A program made the position numbers and the translations under genes. The notes under the pieces were generated by a model. It saw only the letters and a list, made by a program, of their open reading frames with translations. It did not search any database and was not told the DNA's origin. From the NCBI GenBank assembly GCA_963740255.1, contig CAVUDO010000006.1, positions 874,318 through 938,317 on the forward strand: a stretch of 64,000 nucleotides of DNA. Reading direction: 5' to 3'. Shown one piece after another: positions 16,841-24,707 of this stretch (within the stretch, counting starts at the first letter, position 1; every line of letters starts with the position of its first letter). This stretch comes from CAVUDO01 sp963740255. Its GTDB lineage: Bacteria; Actinomycetota; Actinomycetes; Mycobacteriales; Cryptosporangiaceae.

Positions 16841-17818
16841 TCACTCGTCGTCCTGGAACACGCGGCTGGCCAGCAGGTCCTCCGGCTCCAGCGCGGTCAG
16901 CTGGGCCACGCCGACCTCCGACGTGCCGCTGTCCATCAGCCGGCGCGCCTGGCGCAGGCGGGCCCGTTCGACGGCGTTGCGGACGCTGCGCGCGTTGGCG
17001 AACCGGGGCCGGCGCATCCGCCGTTCCAGGTAGTCGCGCAGCACCTCCCGGGCCGGTTCGGAGAACTCGTAGCCGAGATCGGCGGCCATCATCTGGCCGA
17101 TCTGGTCGAGTTCGTCGACCTCGTAGTCGGGAAAGTCGATGTGGTGGGCGATCCGCGAGCTCATCCCCGGGTTGGACCTGAAGAACTCGTCCATCTTGTC
17201 GGCGTAGCCGGCCAGGATCACCACCAGGTCGTCCCGGTTGTTCTCCATCACCTGCAGCAGGATCTCGATCGACTCCTGGCCGTAGTCGCGCTCGTTGTCG
17301 GCCCGGTAGAGGTAGTAGGCCTCGTCGATGAACAGCACGCCGCCCATCGCCCGCTTGATCACGTCCTTGGTCTTGGGTGCGGTGTGGCCGACGTACTGGC
17401 CCACCAGGTCGTCCCGGCCGACGGCGACCAGGTGCCCCCGTCGCAGGTAGCCCAGCCGGGCCAGCAGGTCGGCCATCCGGACGGCGACCGTGGTCTTGCC
17501 GGTGCCGGGGCTGCCGGTGAAGCACAGGTGCAGGTTGGGCCGCTGCGAGGCGATGCCGAACCGGGCCCGCACCCGGTCGACCAGCAGCAGCGCGGAGATC
17601 TCCCGGATCCGTTCCTTGACCGGGCGCAGCCCCACCAGCTCGCGGTCGAGAGCGTCGAGCAGTTCGTCCACACCGGACTGCTTGCGCTCGGCGGTGAGGT
17701 CGACCACGGCGTCGGGCGGCAACCGCTGCTCGGCCGGCTCGTCGCCCTCGGCCACCTCCGACGGCACCGCGTCACCGGGGCGCGGCATCCCGAAGCCGGG
17801 ACGCGACTCGGAGCTCAC
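16841..17818 (-). CDS. cbbX: Red-type RuBisCO activase CbbX
   Basis: An AAA+ ATPase that removes inhibitory sugar phosphates from red-type RuBisCO by pulling on the large-subunit C-terminus. It has 325 residues from GTG 17818, four bases after the cbbS stop. Walker A is FTGSPGTGKTTVA (about 100-112), the pore loop region DDLVGQYVGHTAPKTK, Walker B GVLFIDEAYYLY, and sensor residues lie in VILAGYADKMDEF. The arginine-finger region NPGMSSRIAHHIDFPDY is present. An extra ~35-residue acidic N-terminal segment precedes the core. The gene order cbbL-cbbS-cbbX is that of red-type (IC/ID) operons. Confidence 0.94.
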   Translation of the reverse strand: MSSESRPGFGMPRPGDAVPSEVAEGDEPAEQRLPPDAVVDLTAERKQSGVDELLDALDRELVGLRPVKERIREISALLLVDRVRARFGIASQRPNLHLCFTGSPGTGKTTVAVRMADLLARLGYLRRGHLVAVGRDDLVGQYVGHTAPKTKDVIKRAMGGVLFIDEAYYLYRADNERDYGQESIEILLQVMENNRDDLVVILAGYADKMDEFFRSNPGMSSRIAHHIDFPDYEVDELDQIGQMMAADLGYEFSEPAREVLRDYLERRMRRPRFANARSVRNAVERARLRQARRLMDSGTSEVGVAQLTALEPEDLLASRVFQDDE

Positions 17819-17821
17819 CGG

Positions 17822-18247
17822 TCAGCCCCGCGGGTAGCGTTCGCCGGCCGGCCGCTCCACGGCGTACGAGTGGGTGGTGTACCGGATCTGGCGGTCGCCG
17901 AACTCCTGCCGGTCGAGTCGGAAGCCCGGCTCGGGATCGGGACGCTGGACGAGGAACGACAGGGCCGTGGTCTGCCGGCCCAGGCGCGCGTCGTAGGCGT
18001 TCAGCTTCACGTAGTGGTTCGGGTGCGCGGCCCGGCAGGCGTTGACCTCCAGCAGCACGCCGGCCGCGTCGGCCAGGTCGAACATCGGCAGGCCCCACAT
18101 GTCCCAGTAGGCGTTGCGCGGGTGCGGGTCGTCGGTGAACTCCACCGACAGCGGCCAGCCGTTGTCGAGCGAGTACTGGATCTGGGCCGTGATCTCGGCG
18201 TCGGTGAAGTCGGCCAGGTAGGAGAAGGTGCCCTGGGTGATGCGCAT
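17822..18247 (-). CDS. cbbS: RuBisCO small subunit
   Basis: A 141-residue small subunit that caps the L8S8 holoenzyme. It starts at ATG 18247. The N-terminus MRITQGTFSYLADFTDAEI and the segment QIQYSLDNGWPLSVEFTDDP are diagnostic of red-type small subunits. The core has NAYWDMWGLPMFDL and HYVKLNAYDARLGRQT, and a C-terminal beta-hairpin extension (RPDPEPGFRLDRQEF onward) is typical of red-type enzymes. It lies 29 bp after cbbL and 3 bp before cbbX. A longer frame joining it to cbbL sequence (17822-19756) is an artefact of the cbbL frameshift. Confidence 0.95.
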   Translation of the reverse strand: MRITQGTFSYLADFTDAEITAQIQYSLDNGWPLSVEFTDDPHPRNAYWDMWGLPMFDLADAAGVLLEVNACRAAHPNHYVKLNAYDARLGRQTTALSFLVQRPDPEPGFRLDRQEFGDRQIRYTTHSYAVERPAGERYPRG

Positions 18248-18276
18248 GGCCTTGGTCCTCTTCTCAGGCGCTCGTG

Positions 18277-19708
18277 TCAGGCGTTGGTCGGCGTCGCGAC
18301 GACGTCGGGGGTGTCGGTGGACGCGTAGTTGAAGGTGATGTCGCCCCAGGTGGCCAGCGCCACGTCGAGCTCGCGGCTCTTCCTGGCGGCCTTCTTGAGG
18401 ATGTCCTCGCCCTCGGCGAAGAAGTCGAGTCCCTCGTTGCGGGCCTTGACCATGGCCTCCACCGCGACCCGGTTGGCGGTGGCGCCGGCCGCGATGCCCA
18501 TCGGGTGGCCGATCGTGCCGCCGCCGAACTGGAGCACGACGTCCTCGCCCAGGTAGTGCAGCAGCTGGTGCATCTGGCCGGCGTGGATGCCGCCGGAGGC
18601 CACCGGCATCACGCCGGGCATCGAGGCCCAGTCCTGGTCGAAGTAGATGCCCTGGGCCAGGTTGGTCGGGATGTGGTCCAGCCGCAGGGTGTCGTAGTAG
18701 CCGGCGACCATCGTCGGGTCGCCTTCGAGCTTGCCGACCACCGTGCCGGCGTGGATGTGGTCCACGCCGGCCATCCGCATCCACTTGGAGATCACCCGGA
18801 AGGAGACCCCGTGGTTCTTCTGCCGGGTGTAGGTGCCGTGCCCCGCGCGGTGCAGGTGCAGGATCATCGAGTTCGCCCGGGCCCACTTGGCCATCGACTG
18901 GATCGCGGTGTAGCCGATCGTCAGGTCGATCATGACGATGACGCTGCCGATCTCCTTGGCCACCGCGGCCCGCTCGTACATCTCCTCCATGGTGCCGGCG
19001 GTGACGTTGAGGTAGTGGCCCTTGATCTCGCCGGTCTCGGCCTGCGCGCGGTTGACCGCCTCCATGCAGAACAGGTAGCGGTCCCGCCAGCGCATGAACG
19101 GCTGGCGAGTTGATGTTCTCGTCGTCCTTGGTGAAGTCCAGGCCGCCGCGCAGCGCCTCGTAGACCACCCGGCCGTAGTTGCGGGCCGAGAGGCCCAGCT
19201 TGGGCTTGGTGGTGGCGCCGATCAGCGGGCGGCCGTACTTGTTCAGGTACTCCCGCTCCATCACGATGCCGTGCGCCGGGCCCTGGAACGTCTTGACGTA
19301 GTGGGTCGGGATCCGCATGTCCTCCAGGCGCAGCGCCTTGAGCGCCTTGAAGCCGAAGACGTTGCCGATGATCGACGAGGTGAGGTTGGCGATCGAGCCC
19401 TCCTCGAACAGGTCCATGTCGTAGGCGATGTAGGCGATGTACTGGCCCGGCGTGCCGGGTACGGGGTCCACCCGGTAGCACTTGGCCTGGTAGTGCGCGT
19501 AGGCGGTCAGGCGGTCGGTCCAGACCACGGTCCAGGTGGCGGTGGACGACTCGCCGGCCACCGCGGCGCCGGCCTCCTCGGGCGGCACGCCCTCCTGCGG
19601 CGTGATCCGGAACGCCGCGAGGATGTCGGAGTCCTTCGGCACGTAGTCGGGCTCCCAGTAGCCCATCTCGGCGTACGGGATGACTCCGGCACTCCAGCGC
19701 TCCGCCAC
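18277..19708 (-). CDS. cbbL: RuBisCO large subunit, form IC-like, with one-base frameshift
   Basis: The catalytic subunit fixing CO2 onto ribulose 1,5-bisphosphate. The start is GTG 19708 with GAGGAGGA five bases upstream. Corrected length is 476 residues, normal for form I. Seen in order: EEGSIANLTSSIIGNVFGFKA, the KPKLG catalytic loop (Lys168), FTKDDEN with the carbamylated Lys194, HLHRAGHGTYTRQKNHG, loop 6 GTVVGKLEGDP, VASGGIHAGQMH and FGGGTIGHP. After ENINS (residue 201) the frame breaks: the text reads TCGCCAG where TCGCAG would restore S-Q-P-F-M-R-W-R. One extra C at 19104-19105 explains it. It is either a sequencing error or a real inactivating mutation. Confidence 0.93.
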
Positions 19709-19752
19709 CTGGTCCTCCTCGTCGAGCCGTTGGGACGACTCCAGCTTGACCC

Positions 19753-19815
19753 ACAAGGATTGAATTGTCTATCAAGGATTGAGGGCTGAATATCAAGCGA
19801 ATACTTCTTAATTAG
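19753..19815 (-). promoter_or_regulatory. cbbL promoter/CbbR operator candidate
   Basis: An unusually AT-rich island precedes cbbL. It holds TCAAGGATTGA at 19772-19782, whose complement TCAATCCTTGA is a TCAA-N3-TTGA LysR-type inverted repeat. A second near-copy, ACAAGGATTGA, is at 19753-19763, and a weaker half, TCAAGCGAATA, begins at 19793. Start-to-start spacings are 19 and 21 bp, about two helical turns, so bound dimers would lie on one face of the DNA. Positions relative to the promoter are inferred, not measured. Confidence 0.6.
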
Positions 19816-19925
19816 CCGGGTCCGGCGCGGGTGGCGCCGGCGCACCTGGTGTGGCTGAGGCAGTCCTCATCGGTCCCGTGGCCAGGGCGTCCGCCGAACC
19901 GACCGCTTGGCCGTCGCCTCCATGT

Positions 19926-20410
19926 CTACTCGTCCTCTTGGGCGTGGGTCGGAGCTCGGGGGCGAACGTCAGGCCCCGCAGCGCGACGGCGGACGTGTAG
20001 TAGCTGGAAGTAGGAGCTCAAGACCGGGAGCGGCGGTGCCGGGTCGCGAGCGGGCGCTCGCGGCTTCCGTGGCCCCGGACCTGACTCGGTCGCTCGTGTC
20101 GCGATACGGAGCGCGGCGACGGCGGCCTCGGCCGGGGTCGAATACGTCCGGGGACGGGCAGGTGTTCGCCAGGTAGGCACAGTCGCCACTCCCCGATGAG
20201 AGAACGGATCAACTCGCAGGTGAACTCCCCTCGGTAGAACAGCGACCAGGCGTTGGATCGCGGTCGGGTCGCGGTCCAGCCCGCCGGAAGGTCGGCGGAT
20301 TCGACTCCGGGCAACTCGTTGGGGTCCGGCCCGGTCACGCGGTGCTTCTTGGGCACGGCCGAAGCGGGCAGGACTTCACGGTCGACCACCCGCCCCGGCC
20401 GTGGGTTCAC
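19926..20410 (-). pseudogene. Frameshifted paralogue of the 612-875 small protein
   Basis: Reading from GTG 20410, which overlaps the upstream stop as GTGA, the frame encodes ADLPAGWTATRPRSNAWSLF, then ECELIRSLIGEWRLCLPG-type sequence, matching the 87-residue protein at 612-875 (GWTIRR, WWLYRD, GEWWVLPN). Near position 20170 the reading shifts by one missing base and continues in another frame as ARPRTYSTPAEAAVAALRIA, equivalent to ARTYHTAAEAVDALVAW. After that the second frame runs on to 19926 with basic low-complexity sequence, longer than the paralogue. It may be a decayed gene or a sequencing slip. Confidence 0.65.
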
Positions 20411-20781
20411 GGGCCGGACGGTGCCGGCGCGTCCGGGTGGTTGGTGGGCGTGGGTGGGCGCAGCGGTGGAGGTTCGGAGTCGGCCGGGTAGATCCGCCCG
20501 CCTGCTTCCTCGACCAGCCGGACAAGGGCTTGCTGTACGTGCGGGACCGGCGACAGGTGCTCGGCGGACGGGACCAGGACTCCGGTGGCCCGACCTTCGT
20601 GGAGGTCGTCGAGCGCGGCGAGGAATCCAGGTCGGCGACCCTGGCCGGGCTCGGCGGGGTCGTCGCGGTGGATGCGTTTCATGGTCAGGTTGTGGCGGGT
20701 GGCGTAGCCGATGATCGCCCCGTCCGCCGCGCCGGGCCGGTCCTGCGGCGCTGGGCGTACGTACCCCACGACGGTCGTCAC
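20407..20781 (-). CDS. Resolvase-like N-terminal domain protein lacking the catalytic Ser
   Basis: A roughly 124-residue protein resembling the N-terminal catalytic fold of serine recombinases: VVGYVRPAPQDRPGAADG, then ATRHNLTMKRIHRDD, RPGFLAALDDLHEGRATGVLVPS and VQQALVRLVEEAGGRIYP. In active resolvases the first motif is Y-x-R-V-S-T, where Ser attacks DNA; here it reads YVRPAP, and no DNA-binding domain follows. I infer a non-catalytic, perhaps regulatory, derivative. GTG 20781 is a plausible start, TTG 20793 another. It heads a minus-strand pair facing the XRE-deformylase gene. Confidence 0.65.
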   Translation of the reverse strand: MTTVVGYVRPAPQDRPGAADGAIIGYATRHNLTMKRIHRDDPAEPGQGRRPGFLAALDDLHEGRATGVLVPSAEHLSPVPHVQQALVRLVEEAGGRIYPADSEPPPLRPPTPTNHPDAPAPSGP

Positions 20782-21062
20782 GGCATTCGCCAATCATCGC
20801 TGGGCCGAACCGGCTGGGACGTGGCCGGGCCGAACCGTGGCGACAGGTAACGGTGACATCCCCACCGCGTCCCTGCCGTGGCTTGTGGCCGATGCCTGGT
20901 CGGCTGCGCGGCAATGGTGAGCCCGTGGTGAGAGGTGAACTCGTCGCGGCCTGATGTGACAGGGTTGGTCATGCCCAAAGCAAACTGCGGCGACGCATGT
21001 GGAGGGCAGGGTGACCGACGATCACCCTCCGTTCATTCCATTCACGTGCTGAGGGGTGGCTC
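20782..21062. promoter_or_regulatory. Divergent promoter region of second XRE cassette
   Basis: About 280 bp separate the resolvase-like gene from the XRE-deformylase gene. It contains no supported gene. The part next to the plus-strand start has AT-rich patches (CATTCCATTCACGTG) suitable for a promoter. I see no strong inverted repeat that I would call an operator. Confidence 0.3.
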
Positions 21063-22574
21063 ATGGAGGACGAGAGCCTGCAGTCCACGAGCGCCTTCAT
21101 CGCCGAACTTCGGCACTGGCGCGAGGTCACCGGGTTCTCGCAGAAGGCGCTCGCGCGGGTTGTCGGCTATGACCCGTCCTACGTGAGCAAGGTCGAACGG
21201 GGCACGGTGGTTCCGAGCCGGGAGTTCGCGGAGAATGCCGACCGGCAGCTTCGTGCCGGCCGGGCACTGGTCCGGCGCTGGTCGGAGGTATACGGTTCGG
21301 CTGGGGCGGTGGGCGAGACGAGACGCGCACATGAGGGCATGCCCGACGATCCGCAGTCGGCGCCCGGATCCGCTCTTGTGGTCGTACACGAACATGCGGA
21401 GTTGGCGTACCTCGACGGCACTTTCCGGACAAGGATTCGTCGCCAGTTGAGAAACGTCGGTACCGAGCCGGTAACTCAGTATCTCATCCGAATCGCGGTG
21501 GACAGATATCCCGGCGATCCAGAGCGCTCCAACCGTCTCTACCGGGGGCGACCCTTGACGTGGAGTGAGATAGGACTAGGCGCAGAATGTGAGCGCGAGC
21601 CGATGAGCTCGCGAGTCAAACACGACCGAGACGCGTTCAAAGAGCTGTGGCTACTGTTCGAGAACGCCGACGCGAGGTTCCCCCTCTATCCGGGTGAGAC
21701 TCGGTGGATCGAGTATCGATACACCGTCCAAGCCGACAAATGGGGTCCTTGGTGGCAGCGCGCGATACGACTCCCCACTCACCGGCTCTCCATGTCGCTG
21801 GACTTCCCGTCCGAACTCGCTCCGGTGGTGTGGGGGATGGAGACCTCGATGAGCGCCACGGCCACCCCGTTCCGGACATCTATCGAACGGCATGAGCGTG
21901 ACGCCCGTGTGTTGTTTCTCTGGCATACGAAGGATCCGCCGCTCCATGCTCGGTATCGCATCGAATGGAAGTTCAGGAACAGTGCTGGAGACCAACCGGG
22001 CATCGTCGAGCGAATGACCCCGGCCGAGCGGATGGCAGAAATCGGGATCGTTCAGGAGGGCGACGATGTCCTTGAGCAGCCAGCGCGTCCGTTCGTACTG
22101 CCAGACGAAGCCGAGGACGCGCGACGGGTCATAGCGCAGCTTGGTTCCGTGGTCGAACGAGCGGAACAGGTTCACACCTTTGCGAAAGGTATCGGCCTGG
22201 CCGCGCCCCAGGTCGGTATCAGTCGGACAGCGGCGGTCGTGCGTGAGCCCAATGGGTCATTCATCACTCTGCTGAATCCGCGTGTTGTCGGATATGGCTC
22301 GGAAGTGGACGAACAATACGAGGGATGCCTCAGCTTCTTCGACGTTCGAGGAATGGTGTGTCGGCCCCGATGCGTCGAGGTCGAGCACCAGGACGTCGAC
22401 GGCACCCTGCGGATCACGGAGTTCACCGACGCGACTGCTCGACTCGTCGGACACGAGATCGATCACCTGGAAGGCCGTCTGTACCGAGCGCGGATGAAAC
22501 CAGGCACAGAGCCGATCCCGGTATCGCAGTACAGGGGCACCGGCGAACCTTGGCGGTCCGCACGCCTGAGCTAA
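21063..22574 (+). CDS. Fusion: XRE helix-turn-helix, unknown beta-rich domain, peptide deformylase
   Basis: A 503-residue protein. Residues 12-65 form an XRE helix-turn-helix (IAELRHWREVTGFSQKALAR, YDPSYVSKVERG). Residues about 100-305 form an unrecognised, probably beta-rich domain with conserved-looking aromatics (LFENADARFPLYPGETRW, KWGPWWQRAIRLPTHRLS, HARYRIEWKFR). Residues 335-475 are a peptide deformylase with all three motifs: GIGLAAPQVG (376-385), EGCLSF (420-425, metal Cys422) and HEIDH (464-468, metal His464/His468, Glu465). Deformylases remove formyl from N-terminal Met; housekeeping ones are about 170-220 residues and are not fused to DNA-binding domains. GC content is lower than in neighbours, suggesting transfer. 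Function is inferred: a regulator that reads or removes N-formyl groups. Confidence 0.88.
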   Translation: MEDESLQSTSAFIAELRHWREVTGFSQKALARVVGYDPSYVSKVERGTVVPSREFAENADRQLRAGRALVRRWSEVYGSAGAVGETRRAHEGMPDDPQSAPGSALVVVHEHAELAYLDGTFRTRIRRQLRNVGTEPVTQYLIRIAVDRYPGDPERSNRLYRGRPLTWSEIGLGAECEREPMSSRVKHDRDAFKELWLLFENADARFPLYPGETRWIEYRYTVQADKWGPWWQRAIRLPTHRLSMSLDFPSELAPVVWGMETSMSATATPFRTSIERHERDARVLFLWHTKDPPLHARYRIEWKFRNSAGDQPGIVERMTPAERMAEIGIVQEGDDVLEQPARPFVLPDEAEDARRVIAQLGSVVERAEQVHTFAKGIGLAAPQVGISRTAAVVREPNGSFITLLNPRVVGYGSEVDEQYEGCLSFFDVRGMVCRPRCVEVEHQDVDGTLRITEFTDATARLVGHEIDHLEGRLYRARMKPGTEPIPVSQYRGTGEPWRSARLS

Positions 22575-22644
22575 CTTCCGGTCGTTCTTGACAAACGGTG
22601 CACGTGGGCGAGGCACCTTGGGGAGTGTGACGACTCGGCGGGGT

Positions 22645-23316
22645 TCAGCGGCGGCGCCAGCCGGGAGAGGGGTGCACGGCGCGCTGCAACTCGGGCAGCT
22701 CGGCGAGCACGGCGTCGCGCAGCGCGGCGTAGTCCTCGGCCGGCAGTGTGGTGAGCGCGTCCGCGTCCGGGGGGAGGCTCAGCGGCAACGACCAGCTGCC
22801 GACCAGGAGCCCCAGCAGGTCGACGAGCACGCCGTCCTCCTCGGCCGCGCCCCGCAGGCCCAGCAGGTAGCGCTGCAGCTTGCGCCGTTCCCGCACGGTG
22901 AACGTGAGCGGGTCGCGCAGCACCGCCCACTCGCCGTCGGCCAGCGGCACCCGCTGCCCGGCCAGCAGCACGTCACGGACCGACACCACGCCGACGACCT
23001 TGTCGCCGTCCTTGACCACGAGGTGGCGGATGCGCCGGGCCGCCATCTCGGCTGCCGCCTCGTAGATCTCCCAGTCCGGCTCGACGGTGATCACCTCGCG
23101 GGTCATCACCGCGCCGGCCAGCGTCTCGTCGGGGTCGCTGGCTTCGGCCACCGCGCGGAGCACGTCCCGCTCGGTGACGATTCCGGCCAGCGAGCCGTCC
23201 TCCAGCACGACCGCCGAGCCGACGCCCGCCTCGACCATCGCCCGCGCGGCCCTGCGCAGGGAGTCCGCCGGACCCACCGCCACGATGGTGCTCGCCACCA
23301 GGTCGCCGACTTTCAT
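22645..23316 (-). CDS. CBS-domain protein
   Basis: A 223-residue protein with a tandem CBS pair at residues 1-125 (VGDLVASTIVAVGPADSLRRA through VGVVSVRDVLLAG), the Bateman module that binds adenine nucleotides. Residues 130-223 form a helical tail (RERRKLQRYLLGLRG and a Leu-rich VLVDLLGLLVGSW). The ATG overlaps the NuoF-like stop by 4 bp (ATGA), so it is translationally coupled and may regulate that flavoprotein according to energy charge. The spacer to the convergent XRE-deformylase gene is 70 bp and holds only a weak GGTGC/GCACC hairpin. Confidence 0.88.
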   Translation of the reverse strand: MKVGDLVASTIVAVGPADSLRRAARAMVEAGVGSAVVLEDGSLAGIVTERDVLRAVAEASDPDETLAGAVMTREVITVEPDWEIYEAAAEMAARRIRHLVVKDGDKVVGVVSVRDVLLAGQRVPLADGEWAVLRDPLTFTVRERRKLQRYLLGLRGAAEEDGVLVDLLGLLVGSWSLPLSLPPDADALTTLPAEDYAALRDAVLAELPELQRAVHPSPGWRRR

Positions 23317-24707
23317 GCCGAACGCTCCTGTTCGGAACCGGCCGCGGAGGCCGGAAGAGGATCGGGTTCGGCCGCATACGACCAGTCGGGCTGTTTGCGG
23401 CGGTACCGCTCGTCGTAGCGGAACCGCGACGCCTCCTCGTCGAAGTCGACGAACTTCGGCACCAGCAGGTCGCGGGGGAGCGGACAGGCGCTGCCGAGGT
23501 GGGCCTCGAACTCCGCGGCGAACGCCGTCAACGCGCTGCGCACCAGCGCGGCCTCCCCGCTGGGCAGGGCACAGCGCTGGCCGCCGGTCACCGTGCCGCA
23601 CTTTGCCCGGATGGTGTCGAGGTCGCGCTCGGCCCCGTCGCCCCGCTCGATCCGTTCGAGGCACTCGGTGATCGACGCGGTGCCCTGCTTGCACGCCGGA
23701 CACTGGGCACACGACTCGATGGCCAGGAACCGGGAGAACGCCAGCGTCACGGCCACGATGCAGGCCGAGTCGTCGTAGACCACGAACCCGGCCGACCCCA
23801 GTTCGGAGCCGGCGTCGCGCATCGCGTCGAAGTCGAGCGGCGTGTCGAGCTGGTCCTCGGTCAGCAGCGCTCCGGACGCACCCGGGACCACGGCCTTCAC
23901 CTGCCGGCCGTCCGCGACGCCGCCCCCGACCACGTCGACCAGGACACGCAGCGGCACGCCCAGCGGCAGCTCGGCCACCGCGGGCCGCTTGACGTCCCCG
24001 GAGACGGTGAACACCATCGTGCCGGGGGAGCTGTCCGTGCCGGCCGACCGGAACCACTCCGCGCCCCGGCGCAGGATCTCCGGGACGTGCGCCAGGGTCT
24101 CGACGTTGTTCATGGCCGTCGGGTTGGGTGACTCGCGCCTGGCGAACGGGCCGATCTGGTACGGCGGGAAGATGCGGGGGAGCGGCACCGCGCCCTCGAT
24201 CACCTCGATCATGGCCTTCTCCTCGCCGAGCAGGTACTCGTCCGGGCCGAGCACCAGCTGGACCGGGACCGGCCCGAGCAGGTCCTGCATCTCCTCCAAC
24301 GCCGTCCGCAACGCGGCGATCTCCCGTTCGTAGGGCCGCTTGATCACGACGAAGGCGCGGCTGGCACCGGTCGCGAGCGCGGCGATCACCAGGCCCTCCA
24401 GCACCTGGTACGGGTTGCGGCGGAGGATGTAGCGGTCCTTGAACGTGCCCGGCTCGCCCTCGGCGGCGTTGCAGACGGCGTAGGTCGTCGGCGCGGACGT
24501 GGCGCGCAGGGTCGCCCACTTCTTCGCGGTCGGGAAGCCGCCGCCGCCGCGGCCCCGCAGGCCGGCCTCGCCGAGCACGGAGATCACCCACTCCGGACCG
24601 TTGCTCCTGGCCGCGGCCAGCCCGTCGCCCCCACCGAGGGCGAGGTAGTCCGACAGCGTCGCGGCCGGCTCGGTCACCGGCAGCACGCGTTCGGTCCGAA
24701 CGGTCAT
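23313..24707 (-). CDS. NuoF-like NADH-binding FMN/Fe-S flavoprotein
   Basis: A 464-residue homologue of complex I subunit F and of the beta subunits of NAD-linked formate dehydrogenases and hydrogenases. The FMN site is RGRGGGGFPTAKKW (classic GRGG-x-GFPTG-x-KW); the NADH/FMN region is NAAEGEPGTFKDR with RNPYQVLEG; an SLBB-like segment follows; the 4Fe-4S cluster is ESCAQCPACKQGT with a fourth Cys in KCGTVTGGQRCALP. No NuoE or NuoG partner lies nearby, so it is not from a nuo operon. It may be a stand-alone NADH dehydrogenase module. ATG 24707 is chosen; longer frames overlap the upstream spacer. Confidence 0.87.
   Translation of the reverse strand: MTVRTERVLPVTEPAATLSDYLALGGGDGLAAARSNGPEWVISVLGEAGLRGRGGGGFPTAKKWATLRATSAPTTYAVCNAAEGEPGTFKDRYILRRNPYQVLEGLVIAALATGASRAFVVIKRPYEREIAALRTALEEMQDLLGPVPVQLVLGPDEYLLGEEKAMIEVIEGAVPLPRIFPPYQIGPFARRESPNPTAMNNVETLAHVPEILRRGAEWFRSAGTDSSPGTMVFTVSGDVKRPAVAELPLGVPLRVLVDVVGGGVADGRQVKAVVPGASGALLTEDQLDTPLDFDAMRDAGSELGSAGFVVYDDSACIVAVTLAFSRFLAIESCAQCPACKQGTASITECLERIERGDGAERDLDTIRAKCGTVTGGQRCALPSGEAALVRSALTAFAAEFEAHLGSACPLPRDLLVPKFVDFDEEASRFRYDERYRRKQPDWSYAAEPDPLPASAAGSEQERSA

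Noticed and set aside
17822..19756. Single 644-codon frame spanning RuBisCO large and small subunit sequence
   Set aside because: It arises only because the one-base insertion in cbbL throws the frame into that of cbbS. The middle is Arg/Gly-rich shadow sequence, and the true cbbL continues in another frame.
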